64,000 nt of DNA. Source: Cristatella mucedo. Its lineage: Eukaryota; Bryozoa; Phylactolaemata; Cristatellidae. The first letter of the stretch is position 1. Every line of letters begins with the position of its first letter. A program made the translations under genes and the position numbers. Below, piece after piece: positions 1 through 56,745 of the stretch. Where the stretch lies: NCBI GenBank assembly GCA_009760855.2, contig WPIO01000017.1, positions 1,111,001 through 1,175,000 of the forward strand, read 5' to 3'. The notes beneath the pieces were generated by a model, which saw nothing but the letters and a program-made list of their open reading frames with translations, was not told where the DNA came from and searched no databases.

Positions 1-915
1 GGCTAAAGCGGACAGTTTTCGTTGCTAATTTCGTAAGCAAAGCTTGGCCACCGAGGGGTGCACCAAAGAGGGCTACTTTCTACCTCCCAAAAAAAGTTAT
101 TTTTCGATGAACGCTCAGCGGGCGGAGCAAGCAGGAAGCGAGATTTGAAGTAAGGCTGCCGTCTAAACCTCCTACAAAAACGAAGACCGAAGCAAAACTC
201 GAGTAGGTAGGAAGTAAGACTTGGTCTCTAAACCAGGCTTAATAAATAAAAAAATATGTAGCTGAACCGCCAGCCGAATGTACAAAGAGCCGAATGCCTC
301 AACGGGATATGACGTTGCGAGAAATGAGCAGCATTTATCACTGCCATCATAATCATAGGGAGTTGAACTCGCGGTCACTGATACCAGGGCTGAGAATCAT
401 ACCCATTTGGATAAATAGTAGCCCATGAGTCAATCTGACAAATTAAGAGTAAGCAGGTCCCTAAATAATTCTGGATTTCTTTATCGGGCACTGGATTAGC
501 ATCAGTTGTAACAGGCGGGCATGCCATTTTCGCCTGCAGCCTAGTAGAAAGCAGTTGTCTGCCATTCGGATCACCATCCGAAGCATGACGCACATGCATA
601 TCTCCTAAGTGTCATCCGGTGAAATCTACCATCAAGACCAAAGCAAGCAGCGTCGATAATAGCTTGAATGTTTCGCTATCAAAAGAAAGTTGGCCACAAG
701 AAGGCAATACAACTTAGTGTAACGTCGGTCGACAGATCGAGGAGCTGCGTCAGTCTAGCCAAATGCTGCACTCATTATTCGTTAACCAATTATCACCAAG
801 CACCGCTTCTATTCGACTGCATCCACCTGCGTGTCCTTCGGTAGTGCGCATTAGAAATTTACGACGTAGTGCTAGCATGGTAGCTATTTGTACAGCGACC
901 CTTTCCGAGATTTAC
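1..915 (-). other. HYDIN: HYDIN intron, no exon seen
   Basis: Open frames here are short and show no ASH-like pattern. I see no coding exon or clear mobile element. Confidence 0.6.
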
Positions 916-36671
<35,756 letters not shown>

Positions 36672-36720
36672 CTAAAAACAAAATGTGACCAATCACACAC
36701 TCGGTGGAGCCAGCCAATGG

Positions 36721-36824
36721 CAACTCACAAAAAGTGCAAAGAGGAAAGAGTATGAGAGCTTGTGGTGAAGCGCAACTCACAAAAAGTGCAAAGAGGAAAG
36801 AGTATGAGAGCTTGTGGTGAAGCG
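36721..36824. repeat. Perfect 52-bp tandem duplication
   Basis: Two identical 52-bp copies (36721-36772 and 36773-36824, each starting CAACTCACAAAAAGTGC), 50 bp upstream of the first recognised HYDIN exon. Confidence 0.97.
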
Positions 36825-37014
36825 CCAGCTTGTCTTGCTAATAGCTTGCAGCTGCGTGGCGAAAAATTCTGTTAAAAAGGCTAAATAAATGCACTAAAAT
36901 AAATGTGATTACTTTGCAATCTAATTCTCAGATGAAACCGCTGGAAAAAAGATACAATTTGGATGCTTTTTTCAAGTGCTTCTCCTCAATACAGATTCTT
37001 CATTTTCAAAACCC

Positions 37015-37250
37015 GAGTTATATATCTGTTGCGACTACCTTAACGCCTGCCAATAATGCACGTAGCCACCTCATCCAGTCGGCTGACGTCCGTGGAGTTC
37101 CACCTCGCGGACGTGGATCTGTGCCGTCTCGCCCCAGACGTCAGAGATCGCTGACGTTCTTCTTCAGAACTCGCTTTTAAAAGGCGAGTGGACATGAGCC
37201 AACCAAACGAGACACACGCGCCCGCTTGTCGCTCGCGTGTGTCTCGGAAC
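37015..37250 (-). promoter_or_regulatory. Candidate HYDIN promoter region
   Basis: A minus-strand TATA-like ATATATAA lies at 37018-37025, about 350 bp upstream of the first recognised HYDIN exon. Three TGACGT/ACGTCA motifs follow at 37084, 37138 and 37152, an inverted repeat around TTTTAAAA at 37069-37189 (arms ACTCGC/GCGAGT at 37169-37174 and 37184-37189), and a 12-bp perfect hairpin at 37209-37245. GC and CpG content exceed the surroundings. Function is inferred only. Confidence 0.35.
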
Positions 37251-37755
37251 ATGCTATGTCGCTTGCGAGTATATCATTTCCTCATTTTTGTCTCGCAATA
37301 TATCAATCTTAAAATTGATTTTACCATGGGAGTAATCCTCAGGTGGAGCTTGATGCTAAACAATGACAGCAGATATTGCGTAATGTTAATGAAAGAGAAA
37401 AGTTATTGAAAAGGAACTGCAAGTGCAGGTAGTGGACGCCAAGACCTTGTCTGAATGCTTCTGATTGCAAATACTTTCGCCGGACAATCAACAAGAACAT
37501 TGACCTTACGTTCTCTCAAAATCGATTGTCTCCATGAGCAAATCGGCAACTCCCATAGGGACAGGGAATGCTGCTGATTATGTTGGCGACAAATTAATCA
37601 GACGAGTGAAAAGCTAGTCGGTTTGAAAAGAGGCCGGATGTCCGGAACGTGCCTCGTCATTAGGACCTAGCTATCTTCTCTCCGAAAACGAGGGAGCCGT
37701 TCTGACGTTTGTTCAAAAAAAGTTGGTGAAATGGACGACGTCATATGTGCTGCAG

Positions 37756-37852
37756 GTGTAATAATAATAATAATACCCTATTATAGCGCCCTCAGAGAAT
37801 TCAATCACCTCCAGGCACTTTATATTTGCTGCAAAGGAAGCATGATCTAATG
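37756..37852 (-). mobile_element. LINE-A tail fragment
   Basis: TAATAATAATAATACC followed by AGCGCCCTCAGAGAATTCAA and TTTGCTGCAAAGGAAGCATG: a 5'-truncated reverse copy. Confidence 0.75.
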
Positions 37853-38107
37853 TGGCCTCGTGGCTCCGACTGAAACGCTCACATGGCTCCACCTGACGAT
37901 AGGCGATGAAAAAATAACGCGAAAGACCAAGGTTAACGAGCTCATCAAACAGAATAAAGATAATTTGTCCCGGGTTTTGAACCTGATCCTAGCCAAAAAT
38001 GGGTCGATAACTGGGCTAGTTACTTCTCTTGGGGTATTTTTACAATAAACTTGTATTCGCTCCATGCACGGCAAAAAATTGGTCCTGTATTTTTGAATAG
38101 GGAAAAA

Positions 38108-38185
38108 TATCTCTAAATATCTAATATCTAAATATCTAAACATCTCTAAGTAAAAATCTTTAAATAATCTCTAAATAATTCTAAT
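38108..38185. repeat. (TCTAAATA)n-like tandem repeat
   Basis: Degenerate 8-12 bp units (CTCTAAATAT, ATCTAAATAT and variants). Confidence 0.75.
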
Positions 38186-38621
38186 ATGTCTGAATAAATG
38201 AAAAGAAAAACTAAGAACTAATGGAAGATTATCACTAAATGAAATGTTAGGTAAGGTGCTTTGAGTCTCAGCCACCACATGAAAATCTATAAGTTCTTCA
38301 GAGATATTTGGATACCTCTAATATAGCAAGCGCTCTCGAGATAAAAAAAAAATTAGCAGACTATGCAGCCAAGAGCTGCTTTGGTAGCAATTTAAGTCCA
38401 ATTTAATATCCAGTAAGTGAGATATCCTCGATTTTAATCGGGTCTGCGAGCCCTCACTCTACATTAATTTAGCTTTGGTAATTTGGAATTACAATTAGCC
38501 TCTTTTTTCTAAAGTGATATAGCTGCTTGGGAAAAAATGGATTCGAAGCACCCGGACACAAGAAGTCCAGCGATACACGAAACATTGATGAGCCAGAGGC
38601 CTTGATTAAGTGGAAAAAGTG

Positions 38622-38790
38622 AAGTTGATCTGATAAAACAGCCTCATTTTATAAAGCTTCAGAAGATTCTGGACGTTTATCGACACCGCTTGCAGACTGA
38701 AATTAAGGATATCCTGCTGCAGAGCTCGAACCCGTGACCTGAGCCAAGAAGTGCAAGCACCTAAGCTCTGGGCTAAGACGGGGTGGGGCA
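38622..38790 (-). mobile_element. SINE1 copy
   Basis: Reverse-oriented tRNA-like head with GAGCTCGAACCCGTG B box and the SINE1 body (TTATCGACACCGCTTGCAG). Confidence 0.72.
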
Positions 38791-39904
38791 TTTCACGCCT
38801 CGCTTGACAGCAGAGGTGCTTTATACAAGTGCAGAGCTAGAGAGCCTAACAATAGTACAGTCACGTAACTTTATGCATGGACTGGTAGTAAGTAGGCAAG
38901 CATCATAGCACTCGACAACCACAGCAGCGGTCAGACAAGCTGGTGCTGAAGCGGCCCACCCTCCTCTGAAGCAGGTGTTTCTTGGAAAGCTGAAAGGTTA
39001 GCCTGGTAAGATAAACCAGCAATATCAATCGCCTTTTTTGGAAAGAGTAAGTGGAGAATTGATTATTATTACTTTATTTCTGTGTTCTCTAAATGTTGGT
39101 CACAACAAGTAGCTACGGTCACTGTTGCTCTACTTAGATCCTCTTGCAAATTTTTGGAAATTCAAGAAGCAATGAAAAAACATACATACAAATGTTGAAC
39201 AAGTATTTCAATTTCGGCTGAAGGTGCTACTATCTAGAGCTATTATCTAGCATGTGTCCGTAGTTCTAGCTCCATAACTAAGAGCCCATACATACAGTGG
39301 CTGAGAGATGTTGCTGTGACGGCCTTTCTGTGGACTCCTTAATGAAGGAAAAGCAATTTCAGATCCAAAATTGAAAAGGTAACACCTTTAGCTTACATTT
39401 GAAACTACCCTGCTATCATCCCATGAGTTTTCTTGGGTCTTAGGCAAGGGCTAAATGAGAGAACATTTTCGATCCCACAGTGACTCCAAACACAACATTA
39501 TTGCAAAGAAAAAGCTACTGCTATATATTTTTCCGCGAATGCGTGTCTTACTTGTGATCCGTGCGATCACTGTCGTCGGCAATGCTGCTCACTCTGGCGG
39601 AGGCAGCGCCGTGTTTGACGCTACCCAAGGAGCCATCTTTGCAACGGTTGTTAAGGAGCTCGGTCGGTCAAGGCCTTAGTAACCGCGAAGACCCATTCTG
39701 AGCCTGACAGATCACTTGTTTGTCAGTCTGCTTCCCTCGGAAAATAAATATAAATAATTTTAAATCCAGACGTAAATGAGTAAGCTTTTACAACCTCTAG
39801 TTCTTCTGTTTCGTCGTAGTCTTGTCCGAGCCGGACTCTCGACACCCCTGACCCTCCGGAAGACCTTGCGAGTCAGCTGCGCCGGTAGTGTCCTCCGTCT
39901 GAAA

Positions 39905-48702
<8,798 letters not shown>

Positions 48703-49366
48703 CTTTGCAGTCGACCGACATTACAGTTTCTATTATCTAGTCAGTTTACTGAAACATGCCATATGGAGTTCTTCAAGCCTTTGACTCTCTATCTACCGCT
48801 ATGCTGTAGCCTGTACTTGAATCTCCTGGGCATATCCACAGTCGAACTGTCCAACTTCGGCTCGCATACTCGCTCAGCATCGGTGTGTAATTGCATTCCC
48901 GGTGTTTCGTGCGATGATTACACAATGTACCGATCAGCTCTGGACGTGGTGGCTTGCACAGCTTGTTCCTGACTGGGCTGGAGCACGCGTGTTTCTATTC
49001 TACCGACTGTGTGAGCCGCACCATGTGCTCCTGTGCTCCATGTGTAGTCCGAGTTTTCTAACCTTAAAGCGGTCGTGTGGTGTGACATGATAGGCTCTTA
49101 TGTTTCAAACCGCAAAGTCTTGTGCAGTGACCGTCTGCGTGTACATCAGATGCTTTTCGAAGTACTCGTGTGCATCAAATGATGTTTCCCACACTAATGC
49201 CATCGACTGTTAGTATGGGGTAAGGCTTCATTTCGTAACCCATTTGTGATCCTATCATTTCCAATCGGCAGCGCCTTTTTCTTAAGTTTTGAGGCATGTC
49301 ACATTGCAAACTTTGGTTTTATTAGTAGCACCCTATTGCTGCAGTGGCTGGCAAAATTCTATCTGC

Positions 49367-49372
49367 AATAAA
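49367..49372 (+). terminator. Candidate PRELID3 polyadenylation signal
   Basis: AATAAA about 665 bases after the PRELID3 stop, followed by a GT-rich tract from 49448. First canonical signal I noticed downstream. Confidence 0.5.
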
Positions 49373-49447
49373 GTGATCACTACAGTTGGGGGCTGGTTGA
49401 CCAGGTACTGACAGTGGAGTGGACTCTCGTACGTGTATTATTAGCCG

Positions 49448-49530
49448 TGCGTGCGTGCGTGCGTGCGTGTGTGTGTGTGTGTGTGTGTGTTTCTGGCTTT
49501 GCCTGTATGTGTGTGTGCGCGCACGAGGGA
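49448..49530. repeat. (GTGC)n/(GT)n microsatellite
   Basis: GTGC units grading into pure GT after the candidate PRELID3 polyadenylation site. Confidence 0.93.
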
Positions 49531-49744
49531 GAGGAGGGCGCATGTAGCAAAACTGAGTTTTTCCTACACTACGTCCAAATCAGCAGTTTCGCCCTGCCGT
49601 TTCTTGTCTTGTATATTTCTGAGGCTTGATCTTAGGGAAACTGCTAAATTTGTCAGCTAATGGTGGAATTACATTAACGATCTTTATCATTCTGAGAATG
49701 TTTTTTTTGCCTGGAGTGTCACTAAGAACCGTGGGACAGGAGAT

Positions 49745-50620
49745 TAATAATAAAAATGATAATAATAATGCACTTGATAAAGCGCCCTCAGAGAACTTAA
49801 TCTCTTTCTAGGCGCTTTACATTTGCTGCAAAGGGAAATGCAATTGAATGGTAAGTGAAATCATGCTTGAAAAACAAACAAAATGAATAATATGGTTAGG
49901 GGTGACATGCACAGGGTCAGCATGCAAATGTGGTTAGTGACAGCATGCACAGTGTCAGCATGCATAAGCACGTGAAGGACGAATCACAGGGACCCGCTAA
50001 ATGCTGTCCTAAATAGGTGTTTTTAAGTTCCTTTTAAATGTGGTCAAGTCAGGGGATGTTCTGACGCAGGTCGGGAGGGAGTTCCAGGCTTTGGGAGCAT
50101 ACGAACTAAATGCATGGTCTCCAAAGGATTTGAGGTTTGTACGAGGTATTTTTAGACTGTTGGACTCCGAAAAGCGGGTGGTACGATGCTTGGCCTGATG
50201 GGGTAGTATATCGGAGAGATAGGCTGGAGCCAAAGAATAAAGTGACCTAAAAGTGAGCGACAAAACTTTGAAGTCAATCCGTTGCTTGACTGGTAGCCAG
50301 CGCAGGTCGTCGACAATTGGAGTAATGTGGCAACTGAGACGCTCACGACAGACAAGCCTAGCTGCAGAGTTTTTCGCCAGCTGCAATCGCCTGATCGCAC
50401 ATGCTGGTAGGCCAGTAAGCAGCGAGTTGCAGAAGTCGAGAAGAGATGTCACGAATGCATGGACCAACTTGGACGTGGTATCCTTATCTAAACAAGCCCG
50501 AATTTTAGCAATGTTATGAAGCTGAAAATAGGCAGATTTGACTGTGGAGATTATGGACAGAACTGAGTCATCAACCGACAAGTATGTATATACCATGACG
50601 CTAAATCGGCCCAACTAACC
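49745..50620 (-). mobile_element. LINE-A, longest intact tail with RT C-terminus
   Basis: The 3' end (TAATAATAAT, AGCGCCCTCAGAGAACTTAA) and UTR are followed by a 200-residue open frame at 50009-50614. Its motifs NSAARLVCRERLSCHITP, DLRWLPVKQRIDFKVLSL, LAPAYLSDIL, PKAWNSLP and TTFKRNLKT are typical of the C-terminus of L2/CR1-group non-LTR polymerases. 5' truncated; the catalytic palm is absent, so it cannot move by itself. Confidence 0.9.
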
Positions 50621-51038
50621 TATTCTAAAGATGCTGCCGGTTTTATTACGGATGGACAAAAAACCAGCTATGGCGTGTGACAGGCGGTTCACAGTTCACT
50701 TAGCTGGATTAAGGCACATCACTTGACTTGTGCAGTGAGTCAAGTTCGTGTGTTACCGCCCTCTTCAGTTTTATTTTTGTGAGCATAATGTAATGACAGC
50801 TGAGTTCCAACTAGATTAATCAGGCGTTAGTAGGCTTGAAGTGTGAAGTAATGTTGAGTGACCTCACCCTCTCCCCAAGACTGGTTGGTATGGCTGCTAC
50901 CTACTGTGGTTGGGTTTTTGTGCTGATCGCTCTTGTGTGTTCCAGAATCGGTGTGGCATCGCCCACTGCCTGCTCTTGCTGGGGTTTCCACCTCCTCAAC
51001 CAGCGCTCTTTCTGCTGCTCTGGCTTGATGCTGCTTAG

Positions 51039-51135
51039 CCTGAGTTCATTTAATCCTGAGTACATTTAAACCCGAGTTCGTTTAATCATTAATTCAATCC
51101 TGAGTTCATTTGATCTAGCCTGAGTTTATTTAATC
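51039..51135. repeat. Short minisatellite, about 16-25 bp units
   Basis: Five imperfect copies of CCTGAGTTCATTTAAT. Confidence 0.85.
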
Positions 51136-51228
51136 GCACTTGATACTTCCCTTGCAGGCGTTTGACTACCAGTGCTTGTATCATCTACCTATACTTGCAG
51201 TCAGCCAGCAGATGCTTAGCTTGCTCCT

Positions 51229-51395
51229 GGTTCTTAGCCCGGGAGCAAGGCGCTCGAACTTCACGGCCCAGGTCGTGGGCTCGATTCTAATAGAGGGAGA
51301 GTTGTCGTGTTTTATCGACTGCAAGCAGTGGTGATAGCCATTAAAGCCATTCTGCCCTATGTATAAATGAGAATGCTAAATCAGCTATCCTTTAT
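51229..51395 (+). mobile_element. SINE1 copy, degenerate
   Basis: CACGGCCCAGGTCGTGGGCT tRNA-like head, TTTTATCGACTGCAAGCAGT body and GCTAAATCAGCTAT tail. Confidence 0.7.
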
Positions 51396-51399
51396 GCTT

Positions 51400-52560
51400 G
51401 CAGCAGTCCTGATCCTTCCATTAGGCTCCGTGGAGGCATGAGGCAGCCTCTTAAAATTCACCTGTTAAACGTCCTGCCATTAAGCTCAATGCATATCTTC
51501 TCTAACCTAGATAGGGATGGCACTGCTCTGGCTGCTGTATGTCAGAGACTAACCCGTTGGGTTTCAGAGTTTCAGTTTCCTTTCTCATTCTTGCAGACTG
51601 TTATGTTCATGAGACGAGAAATGCCACTAAGAGAAACGCATTCAAAAGTAGTAACTGCTAGCTCCGCACAGCGTTATTGCGTTTCGTAGGGCGCGCCCGA
51701 TATATAAAGTCAGTGGTAATCAGGGTACTTGGGTGCGTCGGTGTGTTGCTACTGCTAATTAGTAGCAGTACTAGGCCAATGGGCCGTTTGCCACCTGATT
51801 GGCCCATTCGGGCAACCACCTGAAGAGCCACCACATGTGGTTGGCATCTTCTGGTACCGCCCAAAGAGCCACTCACGGGCCATGTGGAGGCCTGTTCCGG
51901 AACAAGCCACCTTGACACCACATCACCAACCTTGACAGACCATGCGGTTTAACAAGGTGGTAGGTAGGGTGGCTGTCGATCCACGTCAGAGACCAAGCCT
52001 CCAAGTTGTGGTCTACCAACCCTCTTGTTGCTGTCTAACCTTGCTTGTGGAAGTTTTTATGCAGATCATCCAAATTTTCCTTCGTGGCAGGCTTTTATCG
52101 ATTGCCGGAGACTAACATCACGTAGATGACTACAGCAACACTCAGGTCTGCTCATTTTTTGACTCCAACAGATTTGTCATGCAGCTCATATTATTGGTCG
52201 TAATCTGGATGTCGCGATCACTTAAGGATGTCTGTCTCGATGACCTGGTTGTGTGTTCCCTAATAACCTCTTGATACTTGCTTAGTTTTGTCTACTGTTC
52301 CTTTTCCGGCGTATGAGCAGGGCAGCATTGACCTTGTCTAGTAGTGCGACTTAAAAAGCAGCGATCCTGGGAAATCGTTTAATCTATGTGATGCAGGCCT
52401 TTTTGATCTGCACCCAGACTCTGCCCATAGCCTCTATGCTCTCATTGACGTTGTAGACTCGAAGCTTCAAAGTGTACTCTCGACGTGCTTGCACCACTGA
52501 AGTCTGTCAGTGTATGGAGTCGTCGAGATACCTTTCTATTTACCATAAAACTTCGAAAGA
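51400..52560. other. Unassigned repeat-like DNA
   Basis: No recognisable gene. A hairpin-prone stretch lies at 51745-51840 (arms TACTGCTA/TAGCAGTA and GGGCC/GGCCC pairs). Confidence 0.4.
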
Positions 52561-53790
52561 GCTGCCATGTAAAGCGGAGGCTTGAAAGCAGCAACAAGAA
52601 GTCGGGGTCTGACGGCGATCGGGCCTAAAGCCAGTGCTGAGTCGCAACGTGTGACCTTCCCTAAGAAATTGTCCGAGGTTTCTGTACACAAGATTAAGCC
52701 TACTAAAAGGAGCTCGTCACCTGAAAACTCTTACCATCATCCCTACTTAAGTCTCACGGCAGACCAAATTGTCCAGCCTTAACTGAAATTGTTAATGCTC
52801 TTGATAAAAAAAAAAGTTGTTCCAAAGGCATTCGAATCGACCATCATTCGACTATCACTTAAGAAGATTGGATTGTATTGAGAAGTGCTAGAAAACTATC
52901 GCCTAGTCTCCCTTAATTTTTGTCCAAGATTCTCGAAAAGGTTGTCGCTAAGCAGCTTGTGAAACATACTGACAAGAGTGGGCAGAAAAACTGTAGTCGG
53001 AATTCAAACGCCAGCACTCCACTGAATCTGCTGTCTTCCGTGCAACCAACGGCATGCTTAGCAGCAACGACGATGGTTAACGTAACTGCGATGGCCCTGC
53101 TAGATCTATCATCTGTGTTTAAAAATATAGACACGGTATATAAAATACTAGCTGATTTAACAGCCTCTCGTATAGCGACAGAAGACCCTCTACGGCTATC
53201 CCCACGGCTTGCTGTGGCGATAAGGAATCGCCAACCGCAGGATTCGAACCCACGACATCGAGACGGGGGGTCAGTAAAAGCAACCGCCTTATTTAGTGTG
53301 CCATAGCGGCTATACTACTTGAAGAATTGAGAACAACGATCGGGCGGGCGGATAAGGCTCTGGCGTTGTTTGAATCGCACTTGTCCGATCGTGTTCAAGC
53401 TGTGTCGGACTTTGATCCTAACGTCTGATCCTGCAGACCAGGGACCTGTGAGTTTCACAAAGGCTCATTCTCGGTCCGTTTCTGTTCTCAGCGTCTACCA
53501 AACTTGGCTATAAGTTCTTAGGGTCCGTCGGATTATCACGTCTATGCTGACGGTGCCCAGCTGTTATTGTCATTTCAACTATCCGAATCAGCTGCAGCGA
53601 CGGATAAACTTGATGCTTACCTCACAGAAATTTGATTATGGATATCGGCCTATTCTCTTATACTAGACGAGGATAAAACCGAACTCCTACTCATAGGACA
53701 CCCCAAGCTTAGATCTGGACATGCCTCCTTTTCTCTAATTGGCGATGATTGAGCACGATCGCCATCGTGTGCACAAAATGTAGGCGTTCT
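52560..53790 (+). pseudogene. LINE reverse transcriptase fragment, split by a SINE
   Basis: Broken plus-strand RT: LSKILEKVVAKQLVKH, MALLDLSSVFKNID (motif A), then after the SINE FESHLSDRVQAV and HVYADGAQLLLSF. The catalytic YADD box reads YADG. Frameshifts and stops throughout. An L2/CR1-type non-LTR relic. Confidence 0.85.
53143..53320 (-). mobile_element. SINE1 nested inside LINE RT
   Basis: ACTAGCTGATTTAACAGCC, body GCGACAGAAGACCC and head with GGATTCGAACCCACGAC. Splits the RT at 52560-53790. Confidence 0.85.
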
Positions 53791-53794
53791 CTTT

Positions 53795-54900
53795 GATGAT
53801 AATAATAGTATATAATACATTTGTATAGTGCCCTCAGAGAACTTGGTGTGGGAATGGATCTGATAGGTAGGCTGGAGCCAAAGAATGAAGGGACCCTAAA
53901 GTGAGTGACAAAACCTTGAAGTCAATGCATTGCTTGATTGGGAGCCAGTGCAGGTCGGCGAGAAGTAATGTGATGTGGGATCTTCGACGCTCACGGCAGA
54001 CGAGTCTAGCTGCAGTTTTGCACCAGCTGTCAGCATCCGATCGCAATGGCACACGCCGGGAGACCAGCAAGCAGTGTTACACTAGTCGAGATGGGATGTC
54101 ACAAATGCATTAATTAATTTGGATATAGTGTCCCTGTCGAAGAAAGCCCGAATTTTTGCAAGGTTATGTAGCTGAAAGTAGGCTGGCTTGACTGTAGAGC
54201 TGATGTGGTCGTCTAATGACAGGTCACTTTGGAACAGGAAATCTAGGTTACGTGAAAATTCAACAGGAAATATGCTGGTCGAGCCGATTTTGACCGTTAG
54301 GTTTTCCCATTTCTGAATTACACTTGGTTTGCCCATAACTAGTAGTTTGGTTTTGGCGTCATTCAATTTAAGAAAATGGGCTGCCATCCATGTGCAGATG
54401 GCATCAATACATGTAGCAAGGGTGTGTAGGGAATTCGGCTTACTCAAGGGCTGGGAGGGATCAAAGCAATGGTACAACTGAGCGTCAACTGCATTCAAGT
54501 GAAAGCCTAGATTGTGCTCGGCGATCACGTCGGCAAGAGGGAAATTATAGACTGTGAAAAGAAGCGAATCGAGAACAAAGCCCTGAGGCATTTAAATGGT
54601 TTCTCGGATGATCTTTGTCCATTCACACCAATACTCTGGAGTCTCCCACTGAGATAGGACCTGAACCATTGCAGTGCAGTGCAAGTGATGTCCAGACGAG
54701 ATGCGAGACTCTCAAGAAGGGCTTTGTAACCAAAAGCAGCCGAAAGATCAATCAGAACAAGCAGAGAGACTGTACCCAAGCCTGCATTCCTTAGAAGGTC
54801 GTTATACACCTTAAGCAATGTTGGCTCAGTGGAGTGATTAGCTCTAAACCTAGACTGGAACTTACTTACTAGGCTTAAGGTCTGAGATATAATAACTACC
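53795..54900 (-). pseudogene. LINE-A reverse transcriptase relic with deleted 3' UTR
   Basis: Reverse copy whose tail (ATAGTGCCCTCAGAGAACTT) joins directly to post-RT coding sequence, so most of the 3' UTR is missing. Upstream are SLLVLIDLSAAF (motif A), QWFRSYLSGRLQS, PQGFVLDSLLF and, where YADD is expected, NAVDAQLYH, so the active site is lost. Confidence 0.88.
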
Positions 54901-55284
54901 TAGAATGTGAAATCTCTTAAAAAAGACCACATGCTTTAGGAAACTCGTGTAAAGGCCTCAGTCCCTGTACCCTTCAATCTTTGTATTGCCCGTAAAATTA
55001 AGTCTTCACTTGAGAACCCTGAATTATTGCTGCGTTTTCTTAGTGTAACGTGCCACTAAAACTGCATTTACGTGGTCCAACTTTATTTTGACCGCACTCC
55101 AGCTGCAGCATACAGCAAAGATCCTGGCTGGCTAGGCAGAGTTTAGACTAGTACGAAACTTCCGCCATAAATGCATAGCCAAGTTGGATGTGCTGCTACT
55201 TCTAAGAATTTCTTCTATCTTTCTGCTTTCTGCTGCAGTTGGAGTGTCAGCCCTGCGACGAATGCCGCTGCATTACCCCTTCAT

Positions 55285-55640
55285 AATATTAACTGTAAAT
55301 ATTTAAACAGAACTTCAAAAGAACCAAGTCTCTTTCTCGGTTACTGAAGGCCTGTCCAATCGTTCGTCAATCGGACCAGAAAGGCATACAAAGGACTATT
55401 TTCTTGGATGAAGCAAAGGCTGAGAAGAATAGGTAGGATTTTTAGCTTCTTTTTGAATGCCGTCAAATGAGGAGGTGGTGTGACGTCAAGCATCTGTGCC
55501 GTGCGAAACCACACCTGTGTGATACGAGAAGTCCGGCGATAAGAGCCTGACGATCAAAAACGCAAAGGTTTTGGAAAATTTTGAGGTGATTGGTAAGGGA
55601 TGCTACATCGATGCAACTTGACAAAGTTGTGCAAAAGAGC
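55285..55640 (-). pseudogene. Degenerate LINE RT C-terminus
   Basis: Reverse translation gives weak matches to the post-RT region (LTAFKKKLKIL). No clean tail. Low confidence. Confidence 0.5.
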
Positions 55641-56384
55641 CTAACCCCCGATATTTTTCCAGGGATAATACTCACCGCTACTCAGCATCTGAATGAATTG
55701 TGTGCTGGACGTTTATTACGAACATAAATGCTCAAGATGCAGGTTTACTATATTAGCAGCAACGGGTGGTGGCCGCGGTATTGAAGCTTAAATCTACTAA
55801 TAGTCTACAGCCTAATAGGAGCAATGCTAGTATTACTATGAAGCTGAAACTGTTATGTACTAATGAAGGAAATAGGAATCGATTAACTATGGTTAGTCTC
55901 GGGCTATATGGTGACTGGTGTAGCACAGACACAGACCGTGGCTGAAGTTCCGAGTGGTGAAATCGGGAGACCTGATATACTGCTGAGAAGGGAGAGTTTA
56001 CAATTTTACTCAATAGCCTAGATCTTCCTGTGTGTAACGTGAAGGTTTGTGGTACCGAGACCTTGACTCAAAATTTGAGGAAAGCCGTGATCGTTCTTTC
56101 AGTGCCGGGCATTTCGCTACGTCCTTTCTGTGCCGGGCATAACGCCTGTGACTGTTTTAACTTGCTTCAAGACTGCTACTGTGCACATTTTTGAGGTTGT
56201 GGTATGCTGCTCGGATGCTTGACAAGGCACTTTACTACTATGCAATGATGCTGAGATGGTATCTCAGTACTAAGACTCAGGTGACTGCTGCCAAACCTTA
56301 CCCCGTGCTAGATGCTGATGCGCTGACGCTCTCCGTCCTCTCTGTCTCTCTCTCTTTCTTCTTCCAATTTAATATAACAAAAAT

Positions 56385-56530
56385 AATATTATTCTTTTGT
56401 ACAGCGCCCTACAAGAACTTTAGCTCTATTCAGACATTTCACATATACCACGGGGCTCAAGCCCACGACTTCGGCTAAACCTTGGTTGTTGCGAGCACCT
56501 TAACCACTAGGCCAAACCAACTTAAGAGTT
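56385..56530 (-). mobile_element. SINE2 copy
   Basis: AGCGCCCTACAAGAACTTTA tail, GGGGCTCAAGCCCACGAC B-box region and CACCTTAACCACTAGGCC A-box region, all reversed. Confidence 0.8.
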
Positions 56531-56633
56531 GCCGACTCTGCTATCAGCTAGCACATTCGCACCATACACTCAACCTGCACGAGTCTAAACAGCTACGTCT
56601 CACGCTTAAGTTCGTCGCTCGTTGTTCTCGCGA

Positions 56634-56649
56634 AATATATATATATATT

Positions 56650-56727
<78 letters not shown>

Positions 56728-56745
56728 ATATTATATATATATTCA
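56634..56745. repeat. (TA)n microsatellite
   Basis: TA repeat with occasional extra T or A. Confidence 0.96.

Larger units (their letters stand above)
37250..39904. other. Intergenic region between HYDIN and PRELID3
   Basis: Divergent spacer holding a LINE-A tail, a short AT-rich tandem repeat and a SINE1 copy. No conserved frame seen; the PRELID3 promoter should lie at its right end. Confidence 0.6.

Noticed and set aside
375-599. Minus-strand open frame as the next HYDIN exon
   Set aside because: Lacks the expected FEDxxxCCIxxNPEP pattern and good splice sites.
37028-37045. RFX X-box upstream of HYDIN (GTTAAGGTAGTCGCAAC on the minus strand)
   Set aside because: Only one half-site resembles the consensus; too weak to call.
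51438-51689. Plus-strand open frame of 83 residues as a gene
   Set aside because: No recognisable domain, no splice or promoter context, in repeat-rich DNA.
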